64,000 nt of DNA from Ottelia alismoides (Eukaryota; Streptophyta; Magnoliopsida; Alismatales; Hydrocharitaceae): positions 992,001 to 1,056,000 of the forward strand of contig JAZKJV010008264.1 in the NCBI GenBank assembly GCA_037367405.1, given 5' to 3'. The notes beneath the pieces are model-generated. The model ran no database searches. It saw nothing but the letters and a program-made list of their open reading frames with translations, and was not told the DNA's origin. A program made the position numbers and the translations under genes. Shown one piece after another: positions 22,512-32,888 of this stretch (the first letter of the stretch is position 1; each line of letters begins with the position of its first letter).

Positions 22512-22902
22512 GGGTCATATGTGGCTGCCCCCTAGGGGCAGCCAACATGGCTGCCCCCGCCTTATTTGGGCAAATTTTTTTATTTTTTTTGAAAAATAAC
22601 ACATGTACATTCATCCCTATATCCCTCCTATATACCATTCGAATTTCGTCAGAAACAGAGACTCCTACGGCCTCCATCCGGACAGTAATTTTTTAACGGT
22701 AACATGATTTTTTTAAATCGATACCATCGAGATGGAGGCCGTAGGAGTCTCTGTTTCTGACGAAATTCGAATGGCATATAGGAGGGATATATGGATGAAT
22801 ATACATGGTTTTATTTTTCAAAAAAAAAATAAAAAAAAACGCCGAAAAATGGGGTGGGGGCAGCCATGTTGGCTGCCCCCAGGGGGCAGCCCCATTTTTT
22901 CC
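22512..22902. mobile_element. Mutator-like hairpin MITE (391 bp)
   Basis: A perfect 9-base duplication TAAATAAAT flanks it (22503-22511 and 22903-22911), typical of Mutator-like elements. The two halves are long inverted repeats: GGCTGCCCCCTAGGGGCAGC on the left matches the complement of the right end, and the inner block GAATTTCGTCAGAAACAGAG (22640) pairs with its complement near 22750. Almost the whole element can fold into one hairpin of about 170 base pairs with a loop of roughly 40 bases. There is no coding capacity. The outer 15 bases are less well matched (GGGTCATATG versus GGAAAAAATG). Confidence 0.9.
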
Positions 22903-23311
22903 TAAATAAATAGGAATATATACTATATAGGTACATTGTATATATATATAATAAATAAACTATTTTATTTTTAATTCATTTTGAATATTATTATTTTTAT
23001 TTTTATTTTATATAATTAATATAAATATAAAAAATTATGAAACCACTTTCATTTCGAAGATTATTTTATTTTAAAAACAATGAAAGTGTGTTTGAGTTAT
23101 TTTGAGTTTGTATGGAGTATATTGATCTTTCAATTCTGGGTTTATGGCTTTGTCTGAGTATTATATCTTTTTGCAAATATTTTTATTATTTACAATACAT
23201 TTTTATATACAAGATTTCGAATAAAAATATTGTTGTTTGATGTAATTTTATTGATAAATAAAATAGTACAAGATATTTCAAGATAAATAATGAAGAATAT
23301 GTACAACGTAT

Positions 23312-23690
23312 TTTTGGGTTTTTAAAATTTTTATAAGTTATGGGTCGTATCTTCCCCTACTTTATTCCTTGTCGACTGATTAATCCTTGATTTGACATCT
23401 TTATTTTTTATTTTAGCTTAAAATCCTTGGCAAAACACCTGTAAATAATACTAATTCTCATTAATTATCAATCTCGCATCATATGTTAATATTGTATATT
23501 TATCACTTATTTACACCAAAATAAAAAAAATAAAGAAGAAAAGGAAAAGGAAAGAAACAAAAGTCTATATATATGGAAATAAATATAGACTAACCCACAC
23601 CTTGAGACCAATCCAAGCATAGGGATGGTCGGCATGAAAAAATTAGGGAGAGAGATATGGTCCATAACTTATAAAAATTCCAAAAAATAA
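23312..23690. repeat. Inverted repeat pair near the C 3' LTR start
   Basis: AATTTTTATAAGTTATGG followed by GTCGTATC at about 23325-23352 is repeated in inverse orientation at about 23652-23680, where the minus strand reads AATTTTTATAAGTTATGG followed by ACCATATC. The pair encloses about 300 bases. It may be a decayed small inverted-repeat element or part of the C terminus. No target duplication was found. Confidence 0.45.
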
Positions 23691-23739
23691 ATGCCACATT
23701 ATACATATACATGGCTGAAGTATGTATACAATATATGTG

Positions 23740-24260
23740 ACACCCCCTATACTTAGCTCAAATTTTGTCCTCATAGTGATTAAGAAGCGGCAAAGAAGAC
23801 ATAACTCGTTCTAAATATAGACAAGTGAAAAGAATGCTATACTACAATGACTCAAAGAAAAGAAGAAGAAAAAATAGAAAAAATAGAAGTTGGCCATCCC
23901 TATTATACTTAGGATCAAATAATCCTAGGTATAGATGAATGCACAAATGGTGATGGTCGAGGAAGAGAATGTATACAAAATCAATGACTCGACCTGTCCC
24001 CCCTATATTTAGGTTAAAATGTCCATAAGTATAGAAAAGAATATCAATAGTTGAGGGACAAGCGAGAGAACAATAGAAACTAAAATGGAAATAAAGAAGA
24101 TAAAAAGAACGACATCACTGTCCATATACTTAGGGTTAAGGATCCCTAAGTATAAGGAACAACAGGAGTAATGAACAGAATGAAAATAGAACAACTTGGT
24201 GTTTACACCCACCTATACTTTAGCAAAATCATAAGAAAAAATGGAATAAAGAAAGGAGTA
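23740..24260 (-). repeat. Hairpin / polypurine-like array of element C
   Basis: Minus-strand counterpart of the arrays in A and B. Inverted repeats: 24125-24135 with 24144-24154 (TATACTTAGGG and CCCTAAGTATA, 11-base perfect arms), 23904-23915 with 23922-23933 (TATACTTAGGAT and ATCCTAGGTATA) and a decayed copy at 24002-24035. C runs on the plus strand, which are G runs on the element strand, are at 23998-24003 (six) and 23753-23757 (five, in GCTAAGTATAGGGGG). The last unit contains the same ATGAGGACA loop segment as the last units in A and B. Confidence 0.8.
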
Positions 24261-24322
24261 GTAGAAAACATGTATATACAAGGTAAAAAGAATGAAAAAA
24301 AATCAAAATGAACTATACATGC

Positions 24323-24790
24323 TCAAGAAAGCTGAAGATCGACCTTCTTGCACGATCGAGGAACAATAGAATGCATGAGAGAAAGATCAACATCAAGTTC
24401 ATCCTCAAAGATATCCATATCTGAATAAGAGGATCCCTGACATGTGTCGATTGGTGAGAAATGACCCAGATGGTCGAAAAGAAGCATAGAAATGAACTCT
24501 GAAAGATGAACAACGGTCTCTGAATCACCGTCATTATTGGCACTAAAATAACAAGATGAAGAATCATCATCTAACATTGTATCCTCAACTCTGTGTGATT
24601 GAAGAGGCCTCATTTTAATGTCTGAAGTAGATGCAGCGAAGAGGTCAAACTTTGGTGCAATCATATCTATATCCTTATCAACATAGCCCTTAAAGGAGGT
24701 CTCAACATTCTCGCAACTAGAAGGCTCGACCAAAGGATCTATAACTAAATTAGGTTTGTCCTCCAAAGTATCACAATCTAGTGCCACCAA
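24323..24790 (-). CDS. Acidic ORF of element C
   Basis: A 155-codon minus-strand ORF between the protease end and the hairpin array, the same position as the acidic ORFs of A. It is rich in Asp, Glu and Ser (for example DDDSSSCYFSANNDGDSETV at residues 74-93) and has no recognised domain. It continues the open stretch at 24857-25039 after a stop near 24800. It may be a spacer protein between protease and the lost RT, or an accessory product of the non-autonomous lineage. Confidence 0.4.
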   Translation of the reverse strand: MVALDCDTLEDKPNLVIDPLVEPSSCENVETSFKGYVDKDIDMIAPKFDLFAASTSDIKMRPLQSHRVEDTMLDDDSSSCYFSANNDGDSETVVHLSEFISMLLFDHLGHFSPIDTCQGSSYSDMDIFEDELDVDLSLMHSIVPRSCKKVDLQLS

Positions 24791-24856
24791 CGATTTTTAC
24801 TCAATAACATATATACTCGAATCTCATCAATATATCTCCAATATTGTGTCAGTGTA

Positions 24857-25217
24857 TCACAAGAGGATATAATCTCCAAATTTTTCCTCTATGGAGAGGA
24901 AATCTCGGATCTCTGTAGAATCCAAAAAGGTGGAATCATGTCTAATCTTAGTTGTAATGTCGCATGCCCCTGTGTTTGATGGCTTGGTAACACACTCGTA
25001 TGATGAAAGAGTCTCTATCGGATTGGAGCTCAGTTCCATACTTCTAAAGAGAAAAGTGACACTATCTGCCTAATAAACAATAATGGCCCTAGCTACACCT
25101 AGAAAAGGTCGACCAAGAATAATGGCAGCATCCTAAAATGGTAAGGGAGAGTCAGAATTTAAGAAAAAATCCATAATGAATTTTGTGCCTTGTACTACCA
25201 CAACAACATCCTGAAGT
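24857..25217 (-). pseudogene. Element C protease, C-terminal half
   Basis: The minus-strand peptide FIMDFFLNSDSPLPF, a stop, then DAAIILGRPFLGVARAII (about 25085-25195) is the second half of the retroviral-type aspartic protease of Gypsy elements; ILGRPFL is the conserved flap-side motif. Codons run directly into the CACTA J end at 25218. The first half of the same protease resumes on the other side of J at 53260. A stop replaces the usual tryptophan before DAA. The 24857-25039 ORF is the downstream acidic linker. Confidence 0.8.
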
Positions 25218-25700
25218 CACTACAACTTGGTGTACCACATGCGACAATCGTCTACCGTCCCATCTATTTTCACGATCATCATGTTTGATCATATGGAATG
25301 GTCACAAGACTATCCCATATAGCCTTGTTCCATATGGAAGGATGGGATGATAATAACGATCACCTCATTACAAATCTAAAAGGGACGATCAAAGCCATCT
25401 CAGTTGGAGTTCCCTGAAGACGGAGAAAGAGACTAAAATGGGACGGTTTGGACCGTCCCATCTAGGCTTGATGAAATGGTGGTGCCCATCTCATATAGCG
25501 TTCTGTGCTCACCATAGCTAAACTTTAGAAAGACTGGTTGGCATCTGATGGGACGGCCGTCACCGTCCCATCCAGGTGTAATTGGGACGGTGAGCATTGT
25601 CCCATCCGTTCTTATGTGCTCGTCTCGCATCCTATGATAGCATGATTGGAGCGTAGATGGGATGGTCATAACCATCCCATCAGGTTGTTTTCACGGTTCC
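25218..25700. repeat. Left terminal and subterminal repeats of CACTA J
   Basis: After the CACTA end come several dyads in which GGGACGGT and ACCGTCCC face each other: about 25440-25462, 25553-25574, 25580-25603 and 25667-25681 (decayed GGGATGGT form). In En/Spm such subterminal motifs bind the TnpA protein. The ORF at 25433-25675 is an artefact of this array. Confidence 0.8.
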
Positions 25701-26010
25701 ATGTGATTTTTCAGTTATTTTGGACAGGAACAAAAGCCAATAAGGGATAGTGATGACCACCTCCTCTGGTCTGATCTTGTGAAAAAAAATACATGTTGGT
25801 TGGATTTACCAACCCGTTATTCATATTCACCCCACCCTGTATTAATTAAAAAATACAATATACACATCCGAGAAATAATGAAAGAAGCATGATAGAAACA
25901 AAACATGTATACACAACCAAGACAAATGTAGTAGCCATAGAGTTCATGACATAGTCATTATATAACAATATGTTAAAAAAATCCATCTAAATTAGCCTAT
26001 CTCAAACTAT

Positions 26011-26556
26011 CTAATCCTCTTCCTCTTCGCTCTCGTCTTCCTCCTCATCATCCTCATCATCATCATTATTAGGTTGCGGAGCTGGAACTTGTGAAGCAAT
26101 GTTTCCTCCACCATGAAGTTGCATGAAAGCATGAAATTGCGTCATCTCATCTCGTAGCCTCACTATCTCATCTTCATATTTCCGCATCATGATATCATGG
26201 GTAGACACCCGCTCATTCAGCTTCATTTTATTATCCCCCAACTTTGGTTCCCTCGTTGACTTTTGGGATGACGAGATGCTACCACAAAGATAGTAAGATC
26301 AGATGGTTGCCCCAGGACAACCACATCATACATAGACAGAATGCTCTGGACCCGTCGACTCTATGAATACTTCGTTTGATGTGAGGGGTGGTATACTGGT
26401 CCCGGTATTGTCCAATGCGGGGTGGTGAGACTCACCATCTCATCCTAAAAGTCATACATTATTCATCTTTTTACTTAAATCATAAATAATGTATAAATGG
26501 CAAATTATAGATAAATAATTTTCCCTTACATGAATGTGTCCATATGCTTTGTCTAC
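26011..26556 (-). pseudogene. CACTA J second protein (Transposase_24-like), C-terminal exons
   Basis: The last exon encodes KLNERVSTHDIMMRKYEDEI, then Leu-rich heptads and a run of Asp/Glu at the C-terminus (DDDDEDDEEEDESEEEED overlapping 26011-26070). This coiled coil plus acidic tail is typical of the second protein of plant CACTA elements. An exon fragment with VDKAYGHIHV and a GTAAGG donor lies at about 26528-26556 and is cut by element B at 26557; its upstream half continues at 49662. An in-frame TAG sits just before VDKAYG where related proteins have tryptophan. Confidence 0.75.
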
Positions 26557-29500
26557 TGATGAATATGTGATTCATCACTCTTAAAGTTGAAAATAGAGCC
26601 TTGTTCCCGAGTAATTAGATGCATATTTTCACTTATCTTGCATAAATAGCATTCATGCATAAAACCACAATACGTGCATCTTAGCATTCATAATTGCATT
26701 AAAATAAGAAGCCAATTCATCTATAAAATTTACTTGTAAAATATCCTCCAATAATTCACCTAATTATTTGTATTTTATATCTCCTCGAAAATCTAATAAC
26801 ACCTTCCTTATACGGTATACATTACTAATTAATAATATAAGGAAGAAGGCAAAAATCCCTATCATGTAAAATACCCAATAAAGCTCCAAACCCCCTAGAC
26901 CTTAGAATGTCAATATCTCTCTCATACAACCTCTGAATTAGGTCTACTCACCTTCAAATTAATACACATCTAGAGACCTTTAAAATGAGATCAATTTCAT
27001 TCAATTCGGAGCTCGTATGCAAAACTTGGGGTTCTGGGCCCCCTTGTATACTATATGTATGTATATTTGTACTCTTGTATTTCTGTATCATATTTGACAT
27101 CATCTTTGTTTTTGATCAACATGAAACTTGTATATCTCATCGTGATCTACAAGTTTCATGTTTTGAGTTTTTCCAAATTCGGCCTCCTTCTCTCTCTAAC
27201 TTGACTTTCTTTCTCAACCATTCCGAGCTAGCCACGTGGCACCCTCTGATTGCGCCACGCGGCCCGCATCTTTGCGCGCCATGTGCCCTTCCATTTCCAC
27301 AGTCAGATCACCCTTCCTCTCTCTTGATCGGGGCCGTTCATCATCGCAACGTTTTCTAGCCCCCCGATCGAACCTCTGATCTAATCTAGACTGCTCGCCA
27401 GCGCCGCGCCCTCCTTGCACCACGTGGCGACGCCTACGCCCTCCGATCAAAGCCAGATACTTCTTATCCTGGCCATCCATTTCGCAATGCCTCTCTACCC
27501 TTCGATCAAACCCCAGGGCTTCATCTCCGTCGCACTCCAGCACCTCGACCCATGCCCACAACGTGGCGTACCCTGCGCCCTTGATCTCACCTCGCTGATC
27601 CAATCTCAGCCGCATCGATCCACCCTTCTCCTGGCCGTTGGATCACCTGATCCAATGATCAAGGTGTCGTCTTCCACCTTTCGCACACCGCGCGCCCCAC
27701 GTTGTCCACTGTGTGCGAGGGTTGCCCCCCTTCTATTTTGAGCGCCACGCCAACCACCATCCCCCCTGTCACCACCACTACATACCCCACTCTTCCCTCA
27801 TCCTCGCCTACACCCTCGATTACCATGAGCCGAACCCACGATGTCCCATGACCTCCACCAACATCACCCTCCATCACCTATCACTGCCATATCCAACCTA
27901 TAAATACACCCGCCTCCGGCCACCTTCACCCCCATTTGCCAGTACAGGAGGCTTCCCTGAGCTCCATTCTACTCATTGGTGATAGCAATTGGGCTCGACA
28001 TCGAGCGAAGACGGTAGAAGACCTACGATGAGATATGCGGCACACCTCCGCCATGTCGCAGCTCCTCCACGGTGCCGCACGAGCTCGAGACACTACCGAC
28101 CCTTGAGCGAAGACCTGGAAGCCTTTATCTGAGCTTCTGACCCCAGGTAGACACCTCCATTTCCCTCCCGATCTTCTTCTTCTTTTTCTCGAGTTTTCTT
28201 CCATTTTATTCACCGTCCACGATCCACTTCACGCTTCGTCAGCCATCCTCCGAGCTTCGCCTCGGAGCGGGCACCTTCGCGTACTCCTTCATTCACTCCG
28301 ACGAAGCACTCCACCTCACGCTGACGCAAGCTCAACCACCTTGGCGGAGCTCGATCACCGGACCTGTTAACTGCCCCTCAGGCCTCACTCCGCCCATACG
28401 GTCACCCCATGAGAACCTCTGAAGGTACTTCGATTTAGACTGGTCGGAACCTCATCGGAGCTTCCGTCGAGCTTCTCCTCCACTGCTCTCTAGAACCGTT
28501 CAGTCGCTCCTGAGACCGTTGGAGGATCCCCGATGCCTCCACGAGTCTTCCTAGCTACTTGGGAGCCTCCGGCAAGCTTCACCAACGATCGGAGGAGGAG
28601 GCAGAGCTCGAGCTTCTTCACCGGAGCCCAGCCATCTCTGCTGCTGGAAGCGGCGGGCCGGTTGGAGACGAAGAGCAGCAGTCGTCTGATCTTATTGATC
28701 GTACGGTCAGGAGGACTCCACGTCGCACTCACTCCGCAGCCTAGGATCAGGAGGATCCTACGCACTTGATCACGCCACATCGCCAATCGCCAAAGCTTCA
28801 GAGGGTCGTTGGATTCATCCTAATCCATCGGTGCTTAATCGCCCACGTGGCCATCTTCATCGAGCTTCAAGGACCGTTGGATCGATCTTGATCCGACTGG
28901 TCGAGACACGCCACGCGCCAGCCACCAGTAGCCGTTGGATCTGCACCTGATCCAACGGTCCACATCAATCCATGTCGCCTACTTCGAGCCTCTTCCCCGA
29001 CCACCAGGCTCGGAGCGCCCAAAGCAAGCCAAGCCTTCATCCGAGCCAAGTTTGAACCTCCAGAGTCATCCGAGCCTCGATCCGAGCCTCCGAAGTCCAC
29101 CGAGCCTAGGACCCCCACGTGGTATGCATGTGCAGTATGGGTAATTTGCAGCGAGGCCCTTGGAGGTTTTCATATTTGCATTCCAGTCCCTACTAGGAGC
29201 CCCCATGTGAGGAGCACATGTTTTGTGGGAAATTTGCATCCACCCCCTCAAACTTATAGGTAATTACATATACGTCCCTGTCAGCACGTTCTACTTTTGC
29301 CAATTTTATTTTCAGTAATTGCATTTACGCCCCTGTCTTTGCATGCATCTTTAGGCATTCATTTTAAATCATTTTTCCAGTTTGAAAATTGCATTGTGTA
29401 GCTTAATTTGTCCTCTTTCATATGTGACACTTGGCACAATTTTTGTAAGAACAGTGGATTTTAGTATTAATTAATTGGTCGAATTTTGTCATATTTTGCC

Positions 29501-30232
29501 CATTTATGCGTTTTAATTTTTAGTAATTTCTCTGTGACTCCAAAAATTACCAAAAATTCACATTAGACTTGGGATAAGTAAGTTTATATTGTACCCAAAA
29601 ATCATCTCATTTGCACGCTCCTCGAGGCTTGAATAAATCATTTAGTGATTTATTTATTTAATTTGTAATAGGTTTATTTCACATAGAAATTTAGGTTTAT
29701 TAATTTTCATGGATTCTTCATATGTAGATCTATCTAGAATAATTTTGATATCTGAAAATATTGTGATTTGGTATTTATTAAAATTAATTTAGTCAAAATC
29801 ACTATGCATTCACTTTTAATTCACAGAAAATTCATCTAGTGTCAAAAAAATCTAAAAAATAGGGTAGCTTAATTTCGTAGCATTTCTCCATCTGGCCAAG
29901 TTTCATAGTTTTTGGACTTCATTTGACCACTTTTCTGAATTAACTTGTGAACTGGCTTGATTTTGCATGTGTCTCACATAAAATATATTGAAAAAAACAA
30001 ACAAAATATCTCATGAAAATCTGACTTTGGAAATTTGCATAAATCTACCTAGTGAGACACCTACCTCCCTGAGTTCAACCTTGGGCTTGCTCAAGTAAAA
30101 TAAATTTGCCACTCGTGATTAACTCGACATTAATTAAAAGTGGTTTTTGATCTGCTCTTATTGCCGACTGCAACAACAATTAATTTGACCATTAATTTGA
30201 TTAAATTAACAAGGGTAGTAAGACGCACGTCA
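26557..30232 (+). repeat. 5' LTR of element B (3676 bp)
   Basis: Starts TGATGAATATGTGATTCATCA, an imperfect palindrome, and ends GACGCACGTCA. It carries a 45-base inverted repeat with 15-base perfect arms AACATGAAACTTGTA (27118-27132) and its complement (27148-27162), several CACGTGGC motifs (27233, 27421, 28842) and four CCGTTGGATC-type dyads (27635, 28805, 28873, 28932). The ORFs inside (26985-29251) are on conflicting strands and frames and are not accepted. Confidence 0.93.
27899..27906 (+). promoter_or_regulatory. TATA box of the B 5' LTR
   Basis: TATAAATA followed by CACCCGCCTCCGGCC; the 3' LTR has the same box at 47292. Confidence 0.65.
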
Positions 30233-30235
30233 AAA

Positions 30236-30253
30236 TGGCATCGTTGCCGGGGA
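30236..30253 (+). other. Primer binding site of element B (tRNA-Asp type)
   Basis: TGGCATCGTTGCCGGGGA, three bases after the LTR end, matches the Athila-type site complementary to the tRNA-Asp 3' end apart from one C-to-A and possible context changes. Confidence 0.88.
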
Positions 30254-31706
30254 GGCACGGCTTAGGTTAATTTGTAGTTAATTTCTGAGGCTTAATTTTC
30301 CACCCTTGGGCAATCTGACCCTCGGTTTTCTTGTGAATATTTTTCTATCCTTTAATTTTGTATTTTTGTGTCATCCTCTATCTGGCCTCAATTTGTTTTT
30401 GTGCGAGGAAACGAGGAGTCCCAGACGCTTCGAGGAACTTGTATCTTTGAATTTTTTGAGGGATTTGTGAGGAATTGTAATTTTCCTTCTTCATTGTTTT
30501 TGCATTATTTCCAGCGGTTCCCGTTTAGGTTCTCGCGAGTGTAAACATAGTGGAACCGTGTCCCCGTCTGCTGTGTGGATTGAATTTTTAGACTAGGCTT
30601 GCACTACCAGCTCCTCGACCCACTCTAGGGTTTGCTTATGCTCGTAATCTTTTAGGACCACACATCACTTAAAAGATGCACTTAGACCGCAGATCTAGTA
30701 AAATTGAACCTATACTTCACTCGCCAATAGAACTGCCTGTCTAGGAACGGATTTTGTCGTCTGCATGTGCATATAGTGTAAAAGATTTCAATTCTATTTT
30801 GCATCCTGCATAAAAGCGAAGGGATCACTGTAAGTATTCTTCATTTAACATAAGCATCATTGTTTTTCGTGCATCGGCTTTTCTCAATTTCTCTCTCTCT
30901 TGGTTTTCCAACTTAAGTAAAAGGAAATTGGGACTGGACGATAGGCGTGCTGTGTGGATTGGACTAAAACAGTGATAACTTAACTTAAAACTGGGACTGC
31001 TAACATTATTGACCAAAAAAATCGAAAATTCTGCTTGTGGGAGATTAACCCCGACCTTGTTTTCAGGCTGAGTGAGGGTACTTGAGTGTGTCTGAACACC
31101 TTAAGGCAGAGACCAAATCCCCGCCGTCCATATCACGTACCAACTAATCCTAGCAAATATCACGAGTTGAATATTTTTAGATTCATTGACTAGTACCAAG
31201 TAGCCTCCGCATGTTCATAGGTAGTCAGAGGTGAACCAGCGGTACTTCACGACAAGTTGCTAGTAACCCTTTGGGGCGAAGTTCCAGCCTTGTCAGCCTC
31301 CACCTACTTGCAGGTAGATAGGGCCATGGTCTTTGAATCCATCAACTTGGGATAGGAGCGAAGAAAGGAAGGATGCAGGTATCTTAGGCGACAGGTTAAA
31401 CAGGGAAGACGCATCCGACTTTGAGCTGACCTCCCTCTAGGCCACGTAACCTTTGCTATTTGCTTAAAAATCACACTTAAAATAAACCAGATTAATTGGA
31501 CTCGGTTTCGGGTCCTTCACCGTGTTTTTCACACAGGGTTTGGATTGAATTTCTTACTTCAGGTAGGAGTAAAATCCTATGTTTACTTAGAACTCCCAAT
31601 TCTTCTCGCCAACCCAAGATGACTGACTGAGGGAATATCGACACATTATTCGCCAATCTCTCTTTGAGCCCCCCACTAAACTCATCTTCACCGTCCCAAG
31701 CACAAC
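30254..31706 (+). other. Untranslated leader of element B
   Basis: About 1.45 kb without a convincing ORF. It has the same order of landmarks as the A and D leaders (ATTTCCAGCGGTTCCCGTTTAG near 30509, GGGACTGGACGATAGGCGTG near 30929, then CAGGCTGAGTGAG), so all three leaders are homologous though diverged. Confidence 0.65.
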
Positions 31707-32888
31707 TTGGACCACCCAGAGCTCATGACCCTCTTGAGTTCTAGATCCCTCACACCCAGGGTGGTTACTCTCAAACCAACCCTCTTGTATTCTAACCTAG
31801 ACCATTTCTATTTCCCAAGACCAGAGGACAAGATGCCACCTAAGAAACATCCAGATGAGGAAAAACCCAGAGATGACCAACTTCAGCAAATCCTTACTCG
31901 CCTTGCCATAGCTGAACAACAGAATGCTAATCTTACAGCAAGGATGGGACAGATCATTACACCAGGAGGAATCGACCAACCAATGGTTGATGCTTATAAT
32001 CCTGCGGAGAACGAGATGCATAACTGGCTAGTACCTGAGGGCCCCCCGGAAGCATTCGAGTTGAAACCTCACTTCCTGAGTTTGCTGCCGAAGTTCAATG
32101 GAAATGCAAATGAAGAGCCATACACCTTCCTCAGAGACTTCGAGCTGGTCTGCAACAACCTTAGTCACCCTAGGGTTGGACAGGATTACATTACGCGGAA
32201 GGCCACCCCATTTGCCTTAGGAGATAAGGCAGTAGGGGTGGCATGTACGACCTGGATGCAGTTCAAGGATCTTTTCCTGAAGAAGTTCTACCCACTCAGT
32301 AGGACTAATCAGATAAGAACCAAGATCGATAGTTTTTCTCAGGGACCCAACGAACCATTCCATAAAGCCTGGGATAGGTTTAATGACCTCATTCAGAAAG
32401 GCCACTGCCATGGCATTTCAAAAGAGATCTTGGTACAGACCTTGGTCATGCCATGGCATTTCAGGGGTTAGGCAGTGCCACCTGTGGAGGAAGTTATCTG
32501 AACTAGAATGAAAATGTCGATGGAAAATCTTGGAGCAGATGGCAGAAACCGGCAGGTCGCAAGCTACCAGGGCCTATCAATTGTCTCCTTCGAGCCTCAT
32601 CAACGAGACAACCCGGCAGACTGTAACGAATCTGACGGACGATCTTATCCCTAGCATGGGGATAATTGCGGACAAGTTAACCATGGTTGAACCGATTCAC
32701 AAGAGGGTCACTGACCTTGAGTTTCTCTTTAAAATATCGAAGCAAGTGGAGGAACTTACTGAGAAGGTAGCTAAGATAAAGCTACCTGCCCCTTCTGCAC
32801 CACCTGTACTTGTACACCGAGTTCATCTTTTACAGGAAAAGGCACCGGGCTTCAAAGTAGTTGGGGAGAAGAGCAGACTTATACTAAG
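31707..32888 (+). pseudogene. Element B gag
   Basis: The ORF 31707-32471 is followed by further coding from about 32530 to 32888. A likely authentic start is the internal MPPKKHPDEEK at 31833. The capsid-type gag domain is visible: FLSLLPKFNGNANEEPYTFL, then ALGDKA, WMQFKDLFLKKFYPLSR and EPFHKAWDRFNDLI, which match the Retrotrans_gag family of Athila elements. A glutamine-rich coiled segment (QLQQILTRLAIAEQQNANL) precedes it. One stretch between DYITRK and ALGDKA is shortened, a stop at 32471 interrupts the protein, and LTR F cuts it at 32889. The protein would have formed the virus-like particle. Confidence 0.82.

Larger units (their letters stand above)
20100..23700 (-). repeat. 3' LTR region of element C (minus strand, E-like family)
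   Basis: On the minus strand the order is: GTCGACAAGGAATAAAGTAG at about 23380-23361 (also in LTR E at 60508), a GAAAGTGGTTTC segment (23055, compare GCAGTGGTTTCG in E at 60832), an AT-rich part, a GC-rich promoter part (21300-22470) with TATAAAAAGGGG, a second long AT-rich part (20280-21060) and GATCGACCCCGGGTTCC (near 20210). This is the module order of E and H. The ORFs on both strands at 21460-22677 fall in this LTR and are not accepted as genes. Start and end are uncertain by about 100 bases. Confidence 0.5.

Noticed and set aside
21460..22677. Possible host gene between 21.4 and 22.7 kb
   Set aside because: ORFs on both strands overlap, no domain is recognised, and the segment has the position and composition of an LTR promoter region on the minus strand. 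Part of it is the MITE hairpin.
27214..29251. Pro/Ser/Arg-rich ORFs in the B LTRs (also 46465-48780) and in LTR F (33311-35304)
   Set aside because: LTR DNA with low stop density. The frames conflict and no domain is visible.
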